Shown: piece after piece, positions 16,257-25,957 of the stretch | How positions within the stretch are numbered: position 1 is the first letter of the stretch | Layout: each line of letters starts with the position of its first letter | Source of the DNA: an uncultured Clostridia bacterium | GTDB taxonomy: Bacteria > Bacillota > Clostridia > Christensenellales > Borkfalkiaceae | Assembly (NCBI GenBank): GCA_944346885.1 | Contig: CALVMR010000010.1 | Coordinates: forward strand, 1 to 46,674 | DNA: 46,674 nt | Reading direction: 5' to 3' | The notes under the pieces: model-generated | What the model was told of the DNA's origin: nothing | What the model saw: only the letters and a program-made list of their open reading frames with translations | The model's database searches: none | Program-made: the position numbers and the translations under genes

Positions 16257-17456
16257 CTATTGCTTTGCGCTGTTCGGATCTTCTTCGTCTTCCGTTTTTG
16301 GTTCTTCGCCGTTTTGTTCGGCTTCGCATGGCGTTTGCGGCGGGCCGCAGCTCTCCTCTTCTGTTTCCGGAGCGGCTACGCTCTCCGCCTGCGCCGCGGC
16401 AGGCTTTTTTGATTGCACCTCTTTGCCTGTTTCGGCGCTCTCCTGCCCCACCGCCGCGCCGGCTTCCTGTGCCTTTTCCGACAGTTCGATCCCTTTTCCC
16501 TTTTTCGAGCGGAACAGAGAATAGAACCAACGTTCAAACTTATCGCCCTTTTTCCAAATGAGCACAAACAGCGCGATAATGGCGATGCCGATGCAGATCC
16601 ATACGATGATCCCCCACAGTTGGTCGTACGGGATAATGTCGCCGTTGAGCGAAAAGACCGTCGTCACAACGGAGATCGCACGGGCGATCAGCTGCATGAA
16701 AATAAAAAATTTCCAGCTCATCGTCGTAAGCCCGGAAACGACGCATAGCACGTCGTCCGGAAAGAGCGGCAGCAAAAACATTGCCGTAAGCAGCATTTTA
16801 TCCCGCCCTTTTACTTTTTGCAGCCATTTATCCAGCGTTTCTTTTCCGACCACCCACGCCGCAACGCGGTAACCGAGCACTCTTCCGATCCAAAAAGCGA
16901 TAACGGAGCCGATGAGGATGCCGATGTAACTATACAGGCAAGCCAGCCATACGTCAAAGACCAAAACCCCCGCCCCGATAGACAGCACGCCCGGAATGGG
17001 CAAAATGCACACTTGGAGGATCTGCAAAAGAATGAACAGTACGGGCGCCCACCAGCTGCCTGCCGATTGAATGACGTCGCGCAGCTCTTCCACCGTATCG
17101 ATGGATTCCAAAACGCCCGTTTCCTGTACGATGAAAAGTCCGAGGACGATCACGGCAAGCAGTACGATGCCCGTCATCAGCAGTTTGTAAACGGCTTGAA
17201 ATTTCCGTGCAAAACAGACGGTCATGGCGATGATATAGATCACTTCCAGCCCCAGCAGCAGCGAAGTGAATACCGTTTTATGCTCGGCAAGAAACCCCGT
17301 TTGAAAATTCTCCATGCATAAAACGGTAAAAATGACGCTGACGACCGAAGAGAGCCCCATAACGAGCAGCGGGATCACCGTCGATTTGATATTTTGTTTG
17401 GTAAAGTACGCCGCAAACCGCTTGCGGAGCGTCACTTTTTCCTGCTTTTCGCTCAT
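16257..17456 (-). CDS. TVP38/TMEM64 (VTT-domain) family membrane protein
   Basis: Integral membrane protein of 399 residues. Three hydrophobic segments (about 25-125) precede a VTT domain with ILPIPGVLSIGAGVLVF, the Gly-rich re-entrant region SYIGILIGSVIAFWIGRVLGYR and the conserved LLPLFPDDVLCVVSG motif. Related DedA/VTT proteins are implicated in lipid scrambling or transport, but the role here is inferred from the family only. The last ~85 residues are a charged Glu/Ala/Pro-rich cytoplasmic tail, probably disordered. No ribosome site precedes the ATG, and a TATAAT-like sequence ends only 5 nt before it, so a leaderless transcript or read-through from rnhA (73 nt gap) is possible. Confidence 0.85.
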   Translation of the reverse strand: MSEKQEKVTLRKRFAAYFTKQNIKSTVIPLLVMGLSSVVSVIFTVLCMENFQTGFLAEHKTVFTSLLLGLEVIYIIAMTVCFARKFQAVYKLLMTGIVLLAVIVLGLFIVQETGVLESIDTVEELRDVIQSAGSWWAPVLFILLQILQVCILPIPGVLSIGAGVLVFDVWLACLYSYIGILIGSVIAFWIGRVLGYRVAAWVVGKETLDKWLQKVKGRDKMLLTAMFLLPLFPDDVLCVVSGLTTMSWKFFIFMQLIARAISVVTTVFSLNGDIIPYDQLWGIIVWICIGIAIIALFVLIWKKGDKFERWFYSLFRSKKGKGIELSEKAQEAGAAVGQESAETGKEVQSKKPAAAQAESVAAPETEEESCGPPQTPCEAEQNGEEPKTEDEEDPNSAKQ

Positions 17457-17529
17457 ATTGTATTATACGCTGCCGTCTACGCGGCTTAGTATTGCCGCTT
17501 CGGCTTTCCCCCATGCGCGGTGCATTGCG

Positions 17530-17973
17530 TCATTCGCGGGGCAATGCTTTGATCGCCGCCCGCGCCAATGCGTCGCAGCGGTTGTTGTATTCGTTATCGG
17601 CGTGCCCCTTTACTTTTACAAACGTTGTTTTGTGGCGGCAGGTCAGCGCATACAATTCCTGCCACAGGTCTGCATTGAGAACGGGCTTGCCGTCCGCTTT
17701 TTTCCATCCGCCGCGGATCCATCCCGCCAGCCAGCCCTCGTTGAAAGCGTTTACGGTATAAGCCGAATCGCTGTATACCGTAACTTCGCAATCCGTTTTT
17801 AAACAGCGAAGCCCCGCTATAACGGCATAAATCTCCATGCGGTTGTTTGTCGTTTGCAAAAATCCGCCGCTCAACTCTTTTTCCGTTCCGTTATAGAGCA
17901 AAATCGCCCCATAACCGCCCGCACCGGGATTCCCCGAACATGCCCCGTCGGTATATAAGTCAACGTGTTTCAT
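17530..17973 (-). CDS. rnhA: Ribonuclease HI
   Basis: Cleaves the RNA strand of RNA-DNA hybrids in replication and repair. The 147-residue protein contains the four acidic metal ligands in order: Asp in LYTDGACSGNPG, Glu in NNRMEIYAV, Asp in VYSDSAYTVNA and Asp in NNRCDALA, plus the basic helix (WLAGWIRGGWKKADGKPV) of RNase HI proper. Start 17973 gives the canonical N-terminus MKHVDLYTDG, with AAGGCG upstream. It lies 5 nt after proC and is probably co-transcribed with it. Confidence 0.95.
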   Translation of the reverse strand: MKHVDLYTDGACSGNPGAGGYGAILLYNGTEKELSGGFLQTTNNRMEIYAVIAGLRCLKTDCEVTVYSDSAYTVNAFNEGWLAGWIRGGWKKADGKPVLNADLWQELYALTCRHKTTFVKVKGHADNEYNNRCDALARAAIKALPRE

Positions 17974-17978
17974 ACGCC

Positions 17979-18791
17979 TTATGCCGAAAGCTCCTCTGCC
18001 CTCTTTACGCAGGCGTCCACCGCCCGCGCGATCACGCCGTACAGGTCGTCGCGGCGGAAGGAATCGACCGCTTGGATGGTCGTTCCGCCCTTGCTGCATA
18101 CCGCAGCAACCAATTCGTCAATGCTTTTGTCTTCGGAATGCGCCACCATTTCCGCCCCGCCGTATACGGTGGTCACGGCAAGGGTTTTTGCCTCGTCTGC
18201 GCTGAGCCCGTGCGCCATCCCCGCCTTGATCAACCCGTCGATGAACAGATAAACGTACGCGGGCCCGCTGCCGCTGATCCCCGTAACGGCGTTCAGCTTT
18301 TCTTCGGGCAGATTGAGCACGGTGCCGCAGTTACTGAACACCGAATCCAAAAAAGCGCAGTCGTCGATGTTTTCGGAAAAGTCTGAGGCGTCAAGTGCAA
18401 TCATACCGGAGCCTACCGCGCAGGGCAAATTCGGCATGGCGCGGGCAACGCGGATATCTTTTCCGAGCAGAGCGTCTTTCACGGTCTGCTTTTTCACCCC
18501 CGCCATGATCGTGATAACCTTTTCCACGGGGATGCCATGGATGCTCTCCGCAACCGCGGCAAAATTTTGCGGCTTTACGGCGATGAGCAAATACTCGCAG
18601 TTTTCGGCAACGTCTGCATTGCTGCGCGTGCGCTGCACGCCCAGATATTCGATTTTTTCAAGGGTCTGCTCCGAAGCGTCGGATACAATGATCTTTTTGG
18701 GTTTGAGAGAATCCGAATAAATGAGCCCCTTTAAGATCGCCTGTGCCATAAACCCCGCGCCGATAACGCCGAGCTTGTATTGCTTTTTCAT
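17979..18791 (-). CDS. proC: Pyrroline-5-carboxylate reductase
   Basis: Last step of proline synthesis, reducing pyrroline-5-carboxylate with NAD(P)H in the cytoplasm. The 270 residues match the family: Rossmann motif LGVIGAGFMAQAI at the N-terminus, AVKPQNF, RAMPNLPCAVGSG, and the C-terminal substrate/dimer region TGISGSGPAYVYLFIDG and CSKGGTTIQAV. The ribosome site is GGAG 8 nt before the ATG. It is the first gene of a short minus-strand group with rnhA and probably the TVP38-like gene; its promoter would overlap the divergent tRNA-Trp promoter region. Confidence 0.95.
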   Translation of the reverse strand: MKKQYKLGVIGAGFMAQAILKGLIYSDSLKPKKIIVSDASEQTLEKIEYLGVQRTRSNADVAENCEYLLIAVKPQNFAAVAESIHGIPVEKVITIMAGVKKQTVKDALLGKDIRVARAMPNLPCAVGSGMIALDASDFSENIDDCAFLDSVFSNCGTVLNLPEEKLNAVTGISGSGPAYVYLFIDGLIKAGMAHGLSADEAKTLAVTTVYGGAEMVAHSEDKSIDELVAAVCSKGGTTIQAVDSFRRDDLYGVIARAVDACVKRAEELSA

Positions 18792-18827
18792 TTTTTCTCC
18801 TTTTTCTCTTTGCCCCGCACGAAACGG

Positions 18828-18856
18828 TTGACGAAATAATATTTATCGATTATAAT
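18828..18856 (+). promoter_or_regulatory. Promoter of tRNA-Trp
   Basis: TTGACG (18828-18833), a 17-nt spacer and TATAAT (18851-18856), 11 nt before the tRNA. Confidence 0.85.
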
Positions 18857-18867
18857 AATGAGTGCTT

Positions 18868-18942
18868 AGGGGAGTGGCTCAACGGTAGAGTAGCGGTCTC
18901 CAAAACCGTAGGTTGCGTGTTCGAATCGCGTCTCCCCTGCCA
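18868..18942 (+). tRNA. tRNA-Trp (anticodon CCA)
   Basis: Acceptor stem AGGGGAG / CTCCCCT, discriminator G and encoded CCA. The D-arm contains GGCTCAACGGTAGAG, the anticodon loop is CTCCAAA (CCA), and the T-loop is TTCGAAT. It has its own promoter and terminator. Confidence 0.95.
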
Positions 18943-18943
18943 A

Positions 18944-18986
18944 ACCGCCTGTATCACAAGCTATTGTGGTATGGGCGGCTCTTTTT
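18944..18986 (+). terminator. Terminator of tRNA-Trp
   Basis: A 15-bp stem with some G-T pairs (CCGCC...ATCACAA / TTGTGGT...GGCGG), 4-nt loop GCTA, followed by CTCTTTTT. Confidence 0.85.
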
Positions 18987-19030
18987 ACACGGCAGCTTTA
19001 TTGCTGGCGATTCGCCCACGCAACGAGCGG
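18982..19030 (+). repeat. 49-bp direct repeat, copy 1 (tRNA-Trp flank)
   Basis: Identical over 49 bp to 19155-19203. It begins in the T-run of the first terminator and contains GGCAGCTTTATTGCTGGCG and ATTCGCCCACGCAACGAGCG. Confidence 0.9.
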
Positions 19031-19107
19031 CTGCCGCCGCTAGGTTGCGTCTGACGCGATCGGCGCAAGCGCAGCGATCGCTATTCCGTCGCTTCGCTCC
19101 TTACGCC

Positions 19108-19125
19108 TCGCGTCTCCCCTGCCAA
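19108..19125 (+). repeat. Duplicate of the tRNA-Trp 3' end
   Basis: TCGCGTCTCCCCTGCCAA repeats 18926-18943 exactly: half of the T-arm, the 3' acceptor strand and CCA. The sequence before it does not fold into a tRNA, so it is a remnant and not a gene. Confidence 0.85.
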
Positions 19126-19159
19126 GCACGGGCTGATCATACTCAGTCCGTGTTTTTTT
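19126..19159 (+). terminator. Second terminator, after the tRNA remnant
   Basis: CACGGGCTGA / TCAGTCCGTG 10-bp stem, 6-nt loop and seven T. It occupies the same relative place as the tRNA-Trp terminator, but its stem sequence is different. Confidence 0.8.
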
Positions 19160-19203
19160 ACACGGCAGCTTTATTGCTGGCGATTCGCCCACGCAACGAG
19201 CGG
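19155..19203 (+). repeat. 49-bp direct repeat, copy 2
   Basis: Identical to 18982-19030 and offset by 173 bp. It follows the second terminator exactly as copy 1 follows the first. Confidence 0.9.
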
Positions 19204-19310
19204 AAGACTGCGCATTTGATATATTCCCTATTTTAGCGTAAACGGGCGATAAAGTCAAACCAAACAAATCCGCTTTGCGGATTTGCCCTGCGCCTCTTTC
19301 GATCCGCTGC

Positions 19311-21752
19311 TCATTTCCGAGCCTTTTTTTTCGGAAGAGGCGGCGCTTTGATTTTTTTGCAAAAGCACGCGAGCCCTTTTAAGAGGCTGCCGTTTGCCAA
19401 ATGTACAAATCCTTGGGCAAAATTATAGGGAAAAGCCTTCCCCGCGCACATCGACATAGACAGGAGCGAATTGCTGTTCAAAACCCGCCGCAAAAAGAGA
19501 GCGCCTTTGATCTTGTTATCCCGTTCCGTTCCTTCGGGCATTTTCCGCGCCGCGCGAAGCTGCCTGTTCGCAATGCCGAGCACGGCGGCGTATAGGATCT
19601 TCCCCATGCGCCCCGCCTGTTTCAGATCCGAAAAACGGCTTTCAAGCGTGACGGGCATTTTCGCGGGCGGGGGCGGGATCGGTTGCTCGCTCAGCGCTTC
19701 GAACACGGCATCTTCGGCAGCGGCGGAAAGAGCCGCACCGTTATAAACGCTCTGCACGGCGGCGGGGTACGGAGCGCCCTCTTCTCCCGCGACCGTCAGC
19801 CGCTTTGACAAAAGGACGGTTTCCGCATCCGAACAAAAAGAAAATTCGTATTCCCCGCCTTCCGTCGTCCATTTGTTTTTTGTGACGTCGAAATATCCCA
19901 ATTCACTCTTTTTGACGCGCAAAAGAACCGTTTTGCTTTCTCCTGCATCTAGATACAGTTTTGAAAATGCTTTCAGCTCCCGCAGCGGTTTGAATACGTT
20001 GCCGCGCGGCGGGCTGCAATACAGCTGCACGACCTCGGCGCCGCCGCGATTTCCGATATTTTTCAGTCGGCAGGAAAGCACGAACGCATCGTCTTCCTCC
20101 TCCGCCTGCATGTTTTCATATGCGAACCGCGTATAAGAAAGCCCGTAACCGAACGGGTAGCGCACCTTTTTCTTTGCCGTTGTGTAATAACGGTACCCGA
20201 CAAAGATGCTTTCCTTATACACCTCGTTTACACCTTTGCCGAAAGCATCGCCGAAGGGTACGTCTTTGTATTCGAGAGGCCATGTTTCGGCAAGCCTGCC
20301 GGAAGGGCTTGTTTTGCCGAACAAAAGATCGGCGCAAGCCCTGCCGCCGCTCTGCCCCGGCAGATACATGTGCAAAACGGCTTGCACATCGTCCGCAAAC
20401 GGGAGACACACGGGCGCCCCGCCGAAAAGAACGACCACGACCTTTTTCCCCGCCTTGCACAGAGCGGTGATGAGCGCCAGCTGATTTTCCGGCAGGCACA
20501 TCGTTTCACGGTCGCAGCCCTCGCTCTCCGCATGGTCGGTCAGCCCCGCAAACACAAGCGCGGTTTTGTACCGTTCGGCGCATTGCAGCGCCTCTTCGAT
20601 CCGCTCCGGTTCAACGTCCGGTTTGTTTTCACAATACCCGCGGGCAAAGCGATAGCGGATCCCCGCTTCGTCAAACGCCGTTTTCGGAGACGTAACGCGC
20701 GTCGGGTTGATCATGGAACTGCCCGCGCCTTGGTAACGCATCTTTTCAAACAGATCGCCGCAGACAAAAAACTCTTCGTCGGCGTTAAGGGGCAAAGTGC
20801 CGTCGTTTTTTAACAGCACCGCCGCGTCTGCGGCAACTTTGCAGGCAAGGGTGTCGTTTGCATTAAAATCGCAATCGTCGGTGAACACCTTTGCGTAGTC
20901 AGAAACGAGGGTCAGTACGTTTTTGACCGCTTCGTTCAGCCGCTGCATCGGAAGGGTATCGTCTGCAAGCCCGTCTCGGATCCATTTGCGGCAAACGGCG
21001 GTATCGCCGGGCATTTCCAGGTCCAACCCCGCAAGCAAACTTTTAACGCGGTCGTGCATGGCGCCCCAATCGGTCATCACCGTGCCATCGAATCCCCATT
21101 CGCCGCGGAGCACATCGGTCAAAAGCCATTTGTTTTGCGAACAATATTCGCCGTTGATCTTATTGTAGGCGCACATTACGGAAGCGGGATGCGCCTCCCG
21201 CACAACGATCTCGAAAACTTTTAGATAGATCTCGCGGACGGCGCGCATATCGGCGATGCTGTTCCCCATAAAACGGTAATTTTCGCTGTTATTGAGCGCG
21301 AAATGCTTTACGGAAACAGCGACCCCTTCGCTTTGGATGCCCTGCACTTCCGCCGCAGCCATCTTCCCCGCCAGATACGGATCTTCCGAAAAATATTCGA
21401 AATTACGCCCCGCCGTCGGGTTGCGTTTGATGTTGACGCCGGGACCGAGCACAACGTGGATCCCGTATTTATGCGCCTCTTTTGCGATGGCGGCGCCGAT
21501 CGCAAAGCAATTTTTCGGCTCCCAGCTGTTTGCAACGGTCGCCGCGGTAGGAAACGAGGTAGCGGGCTCGCTGCCCGTTACGCCGTTGTCTCCGCACTTT
21601 GCCTGCACCCGAAGCCCGTGCGGCCCGTCCGACATCCGCAAAGAAGGAATGCCCAGCCTCGGTACGGGATTGGTGAACATAAAATCCGTTCCCGCAACGA
21701 GCGCAATTTTTTCCTCCGTCGTTAAATTGTTCAAAAGGCGCTCAAAATCCAC
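19311..21752 (-). CDS. GH3 glycoside hydrolase (beta-glucosidase type), with C-terminal extension
   Basis: Retaining GH3 enzyme of 813 residues without a signal peptide. The N-terminal barrel has RMSDGPHGLR, LGPGVNIKRNPTAGRNFEYFSEDP, KHFALNN and the nucleophile Asp in GTVMTDWGAMHD. The second domain has AVLLKNDGTLPL, and a fibronectin-III-like domain ends near residue 655 (GYFDVTKNKW). A further ~130 residues, including a Pro-rich linker and a Lys-rich end, lie beyond the usual architecture. Start GTG 21752 was chosen because AGGGGGAG lies 5 nt upstream and it gives a normal N-terminus; an open frame runs 100 codons further upstream but has Arg-rich non-protein-like content. It probably splits beta-linked oligosaccharides in the cytoplasm; the exact sugar is unknown. 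Confidence 0.9.
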   Translation of the reverse strand: MDFERLLNNLTTEEKIALVAGTDFMFTNPVPRLGIPSLRMSDGPHGLRVQAKCGDNGVTGSEPATSFPTAATVANSWEPKNCFAIGAAIAKEAHKYGIHVVLGPGVNIKRNPTAGRNFEYFSEDPYLAGKMAAAEVQGIQSEGVAVSVKHFALNNSENYRFMGNSIADMRAVREIYLKVFEIVVREAHPASVMCAYNKINGEYCSQNKWLLTDVLRGEWGFDGTVMTDWGAMHDRVKSLLAGLDLEMPGDTAVCRKWIRDGLADDTLPMQRLNEAVKNVLTLVSDYAKVFTDDCDFNANDTLACKVAADAAVLLKNDGTLPLNADEEFFVCGDLFEKMRYQGAGSSMINPTRVTSPKTAFDEAGIRYRFARGYCENKPDVEPERIEEALQCAERYKTALVFAGLTDHAESEGCDRETMCLPENQLALITALCKAGKKVVVVLFGGAPVCLPFADDVQAVLHMYLPGQSGGRACADLLFGKTSPSGRLAETWPLEYKDVPFGDAFGKGVNEVYKESIFVGYRYYTTAKKKVRYPFGYGLSYTRFAYENMQAEEEDDAFVLSCRLKNIGNRGGAEVVQLYCSPPRGNVFKPLRELKAFSKLYLDAGESKTVLLRVKKSELGYFDVTKNKWTTEGGEYEFSFCSDAETVLLSKRLTVAGEEGAPYPAAVQSVYNGAALSAAAEDAVFEALSEQPIPPPPAKMPVTLESRFSDLKQAGRMGKILYAAVLGIANRQLRAARKMPEGTERDNKIKGALFLRRVLNSNSLLSMSMCAGKAFPYNFAQGFVHLANGSLLKGLACFCKKIKAPPLPKKKARK

Positions 21753-21856
21753 GGCGCTCCCCCTACTGCTTGTTTTTAAAACCGACCGCTGTTTGTATCG
21801 TATTTTCGGTAAAAAACCGTACGCCGCGGCGTTGGCGCCTTTGCCGAAAGCGCCCC

Positions 21857-22438
21857 TTAGACGGTAGTATCCGCCGAAATGTGCTTCAAGATTTTTGCGG
21901 GCACGCCGCCGACGACAACGTTTGCGGGAACGTCTTTGGTGACGACCGCGCCTGCCGCGATCACGGCATTGTCTCCCACCGTAACGCCGGCAAGCAGGGT
22001 CGCGTGGGAGCCGACCCACACATTTTTGCCGAGCCGTATGGGCGCGGGGCACATATTGGCACGTTTATCGGGGGAAAGATCATGGTTCAGCGTTGCAAAT
22101 ACGACCATATGCCCGATCAGGCAGTTATCCCCTATCTCCACGCCGCCCTGATCTTGAAAGCAGCACCCCGAATTGATGAACACATTTTTACCGACCCGAA
22201 TGTTTTTTCCGAAATCACTGTAAACGGGCGGAAACAGCGTAAACGTTTCCTCCTCTTCCTGCCCGGTCAGCTCAAAAAAGAGTGTGCGCAGCTCTTCCGC
22301 CGTGTGATACGCCCCGTTGATCTTCGCCGTAATGCGCTGCGCTTCCCGCGCGGCGGGGCGCATCAAAGCCGCCGCTTCCGACCCTGCGGCAAGGTAGCCG
22401 CGCTTTGCCGTGTATGCCTTGTATTCTTCGATATCCAT
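21857..22438 (-). CDS. Maltose/sugar O-acetyltransferase (LbH family)
   Basis: A 193-residue acetyl-CoA-dependent sugar acetyltransferase of the Maa/LacA/NodL type. The N-terminal Mac domain (about 5-60) is followed by hexapeptide repeats forming a left-handed beta-helix (IRVGKNVFINSGCCF, VEIGDNCLIG, IRLGKNVWVGSHATLLAGVTVGDNAVI). The catalytic His is in ATLNHDLSPDKR. These enzymes acetylate non-metabolisable sugars for detoxification, but the physiological role is often unclear. It lies between the HD-domain gene (34 nt upstream) and the GH3 gene, so it fits a carbohydrate setting. The ribosome site is weak. Confidence 0.9.
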   Translation of the reverse strand: MDIEEYKAYTAKRGYLAAGSEAAALMRPAAREAQRITAKINGAYHTAEELRTLFFELTGQEEEETFTLFPPVYSDFGKNIRVGKNVFINSGCCFQDQGGVEIGDNCLIGHMVVFATLNHDLSPDKRANMCPAPIRLGKNVWVGSHATLLAGVTVGDNAVIAAGAVVTKDVPANVVVGGVPAKILKHISADTTV

Positions 22439-22472
22439 ACAAAAGACCGTATCCTATAATATGAAACGCCGA

Positions 22473-23075
22473 TCAGTGCTGCGAACGTTTTTCATCGATG
22501 TAACTGGCAGTCAGATCGGAAACGTGCAGCAAAACCGCCAGCGGAAATTTTGCATACGCTTCGCTGACCGAATTGTCGCCGCCGCGGGCGCGCTGGTCAA
22601 ACCCGCCCATGTGCCAGTTGATCGCAACGGCTTCTTCTCTTGTCAGCCGCAGAAAGCTGTTGATGATATAGACGGATTTTTCACCGTGCCCGAAGGGAAG
22701 CAGCTCTTCCCGCACGAAGCACGGTTTACGCACCCATTCGCCGTTTTCTTTTACGTTGCGGAAATCGCTTTTATAAAAATCGATCTTGCAAACGTCGTGC
22801 AGCAGCCCGCAGATCACCACCGACTCATGCGAAACGCGCTCTTCCCATCCTTCGCCGTATTCGCCGCGTACGCAGCGCAGCAAACGTTTGTAAACATTTA
22901 CGCTGTGCTCGCACAGCCCGCCTTCGTACGCGCAATGGTAGCGCGTGCTTGCGGGCGCGCGGAAAAAATCCGAACGCAGCAAATAGGCGCGCAGCTCCTC
23001 GCTGCCCTGCCGCTTGATGTATTCGTCGTAAATTGCGAGGAACGCTTGCTTCCCCTCTTCCAAACTATTGAACAT
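22473..23075 (-). CDS. HD-domain hydrolase family protein
   Basis: A 200-residue HD-superfamily protein, cytoplasmic. Metal-binding pattern: His in GLCEHSVNVYK, His-Asp in ICGLLHDVCKID, His in FGHGEKSV and a later Asp in HVSDLTASYIDE. The spacing resembles the HD part of YhaM-type 3'-5' exoribonucleases, but no OB-fold nucleic-acid-binding domain is present, so the substrate cannot be named; a phosphohydrolase acting on nucleotides is a fair general statement. GGAGG precedes the ATG, and a TTGACA-17-TACAAT promoter lies upstream. First gene of the HD, acetyltransferase, GH3 group. Confidence 0.8.
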   Translation of the reverse strand: MFNSLEEGKQAFLAIYDEYIKRQGSEELRAYLLRSDFFRAPASTRYHCAYEGGLCEHSVNVYKRLLRCVRGEYGEGWEERVSHESVVICGLLHDVCKIDFYKSDFRNVKENGEWVRKPCFVREELLPFGHGEKSVYIINSFLRLTREEAVAINWHMGGFDQRARGGDNSVSEAYAKFPLAVLLHVSDLTASYIDEKRSQH

Positions 23076-23101
23076 GCCGCCCTCCGCCGCATTTTTTTGT
23101 T

Positions 23102-23130
23102 ATTGTATCAAGCCGAAAGCGCGATGTCAA
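23102..23130 (-). promoter_or_regulatory. Promoter of the HD-acetyltransferase-GH3 group
   Basis: On the minus strand TTGACA (23130-23125), a 17-nt spacer and TACAAT (23107-23102), 26 nt before the HD gene. It is divergent from the promoter at 23151. Confidence 0.75.
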
Positions 23131-23150
23131 CCCTTTGTTTCCTGCCGCGC

Positions 23151-23179
23151 TTGACAAACGGAGGAAAGCGTATTATAAT
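23151..23179 (+). promoter_or_regulatory. Consensus promoter of the FMN reductase gene
   Basis: TTGACA (23151-23156), a 17-nt spacer and TATAAT (23174-23179): a perfect sigma-A consensus, 29 nt before the ATG. Confidence 0.88.
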
Positions 23180-23208
23180 CGGGTCATACCGCAACGGGAG
23201 GTACTTGT

Positions 23209-23829
23209 ATGAAAGTTTTGATGATAAACGGAAGCCCGCACGAAAAAGGGTGCACCTATACGGCACTGCAAGAAGTGGCAAAAACGCTTGCAAAGCGCGG
23301 CATCGCTTCGGATATTTTGTGGCTCGGCACAAAACCCGTGCCCGGCTGCATCGCCTGCCGCAAGTGCGCGGAAACGGGCAGCTGCGTTTTTGAGGATATC
23401 GTAAACAAAACGCTGGAAAAAATGGACGAATACGCCGCGCTCGTCGTCGGTTCACCCGTCTACTATGCAGGCCCTGCGGGGCAGTTGACCGCTTTTTTGG
23501 ACCGCCTGTTTTACAGCAGCCGCGGGCGCATGAAAAACAAGCTCGGCGCGGCGGTCGTCTCTTGCCGCAGAGGGGGTGCGAGCGCCTCGTTTGACAGGCT
23601 GAACAAATATTTTACCATCTGCAACATGCACGTTGTCGGGTCGCAGTATTGGAACCAAGTACACGGCAACACCCCCGAAGAGGTGTTAAAGGACGAAGAG
23701 GGGCTGCAAACGATGCGCACCCTCGGCGAAAACATGGGTTGGCTGCTGCAATGCATCCAAGCGGGCGCCGACGCGGGGATAGCGCTCCCCGCCGCCGAGC
23801 CGCCCCTGCGCACGAATTTTATCCGCTGA
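23209..23829 (+). CDS. NAD(P)H-dependent FMN reductase / iron-sulfur flavoprotein-like protein
   Basis: A 206-residue flavodoxin-fold redox protein. The N-terminal MKVLMINGSPHEKGCTYTAL is the FMN phosphate loop, and VVGSPVYYAGPAGQLTAFLDRLFY is the second flavin loop. Between them the cysteines CIACRKCAETGSC have CX2CX2CX5C spacing, which fits the compact 4Fe-4S motif of iron-sulfur flavoproteins, though many FMN reductases also carry Cys here without a cluster. It probably reduces quinones, flavins or other small acceptors; the partner is unknown. Strong promoter, ribosome site GGGAGG and its own terminator indicate a single-gene unit. Confidence 0.87.
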   Translation: MKVLMINGSPHEKGCTYTALQEVAKTLAKRGIASDILWLGTKPVPGCIACRKCAETGSCVFEDIVNKTLEKMDEYAALVVGSPVYYAGPAGQLTAFLDRLFYSSRGRMKNKLGAAVVSCRRGGASASFDRLNKYFTICNMHVVGSQYWNQVHGNTPEEVLKDEEGLQTMRTLGENMGWLLQCIQAGADAGIALPAAEPPLRTNFIR

Positions 23830-23900
23830 ACATTCTTTGCCGAAAACCGTTTAAAGAAAACAAATAAAAAAACATCCGCGCGCTCTTTCCGCAACGGCAT

Positions 23901-23938
23901 GCCGCCCGCTTTCTTGCAAGAAAGCGGGCGGCACTTTT
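23901..23938. terminator. Strong terminator between convergent genes
   Basis: A perfect 32-bp inverted repeat starting GCCGCCCGCTTTCTT is followed by ACTTTTTC. It ends the plus-strand FMN reductase transcript; the minus-strand GH3 stop is 14 nt beyond the repeat. Confidence 0.85.
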
Positions 23939-23945
23939 TCAGCTT

Positions 23946-25952
<2,007 letters not shown>

Positions 25953-25957
25953 AATAC

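Larger units (their letters stand above)
19031..19310. other. Intergenic region between the tRNA and GH3 with no complete gene
   Basis: This contains the second copy of the tRNA flank, a tRNA-3'-end remnant and a second terminator (listed separately). A 9-bp hairpin CAAATCCGC/GCGGATTTG (19265-19285) could end the minus-strand GH3 transcript, but its T-run is weak. No protein gene is supported. Confidence 0.6.

Noticed and set aside
18868..19203. CRISPR-like array at the tRNA-flank repeats
   Set aside because: Only two copies, each continuous with tRNA 3' end and terminator sequence, no regular spacers and no cas genes.
19040..19267. Minus-strand frame across the tRNA flank repeat
   Set aside because: It spans the repeat and terminator hairpins and encodes low-complexity Arg/Ala sequence; a by-product of the repeat.
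21753..22052. 100-codon N-terminal extension of the first GH3 protein
   Set aside because: The extension is Arg-rich, runs into the acetyltransferase gene in another frame, and a GTG with a strong ribosome site gives the normal GH3 start.
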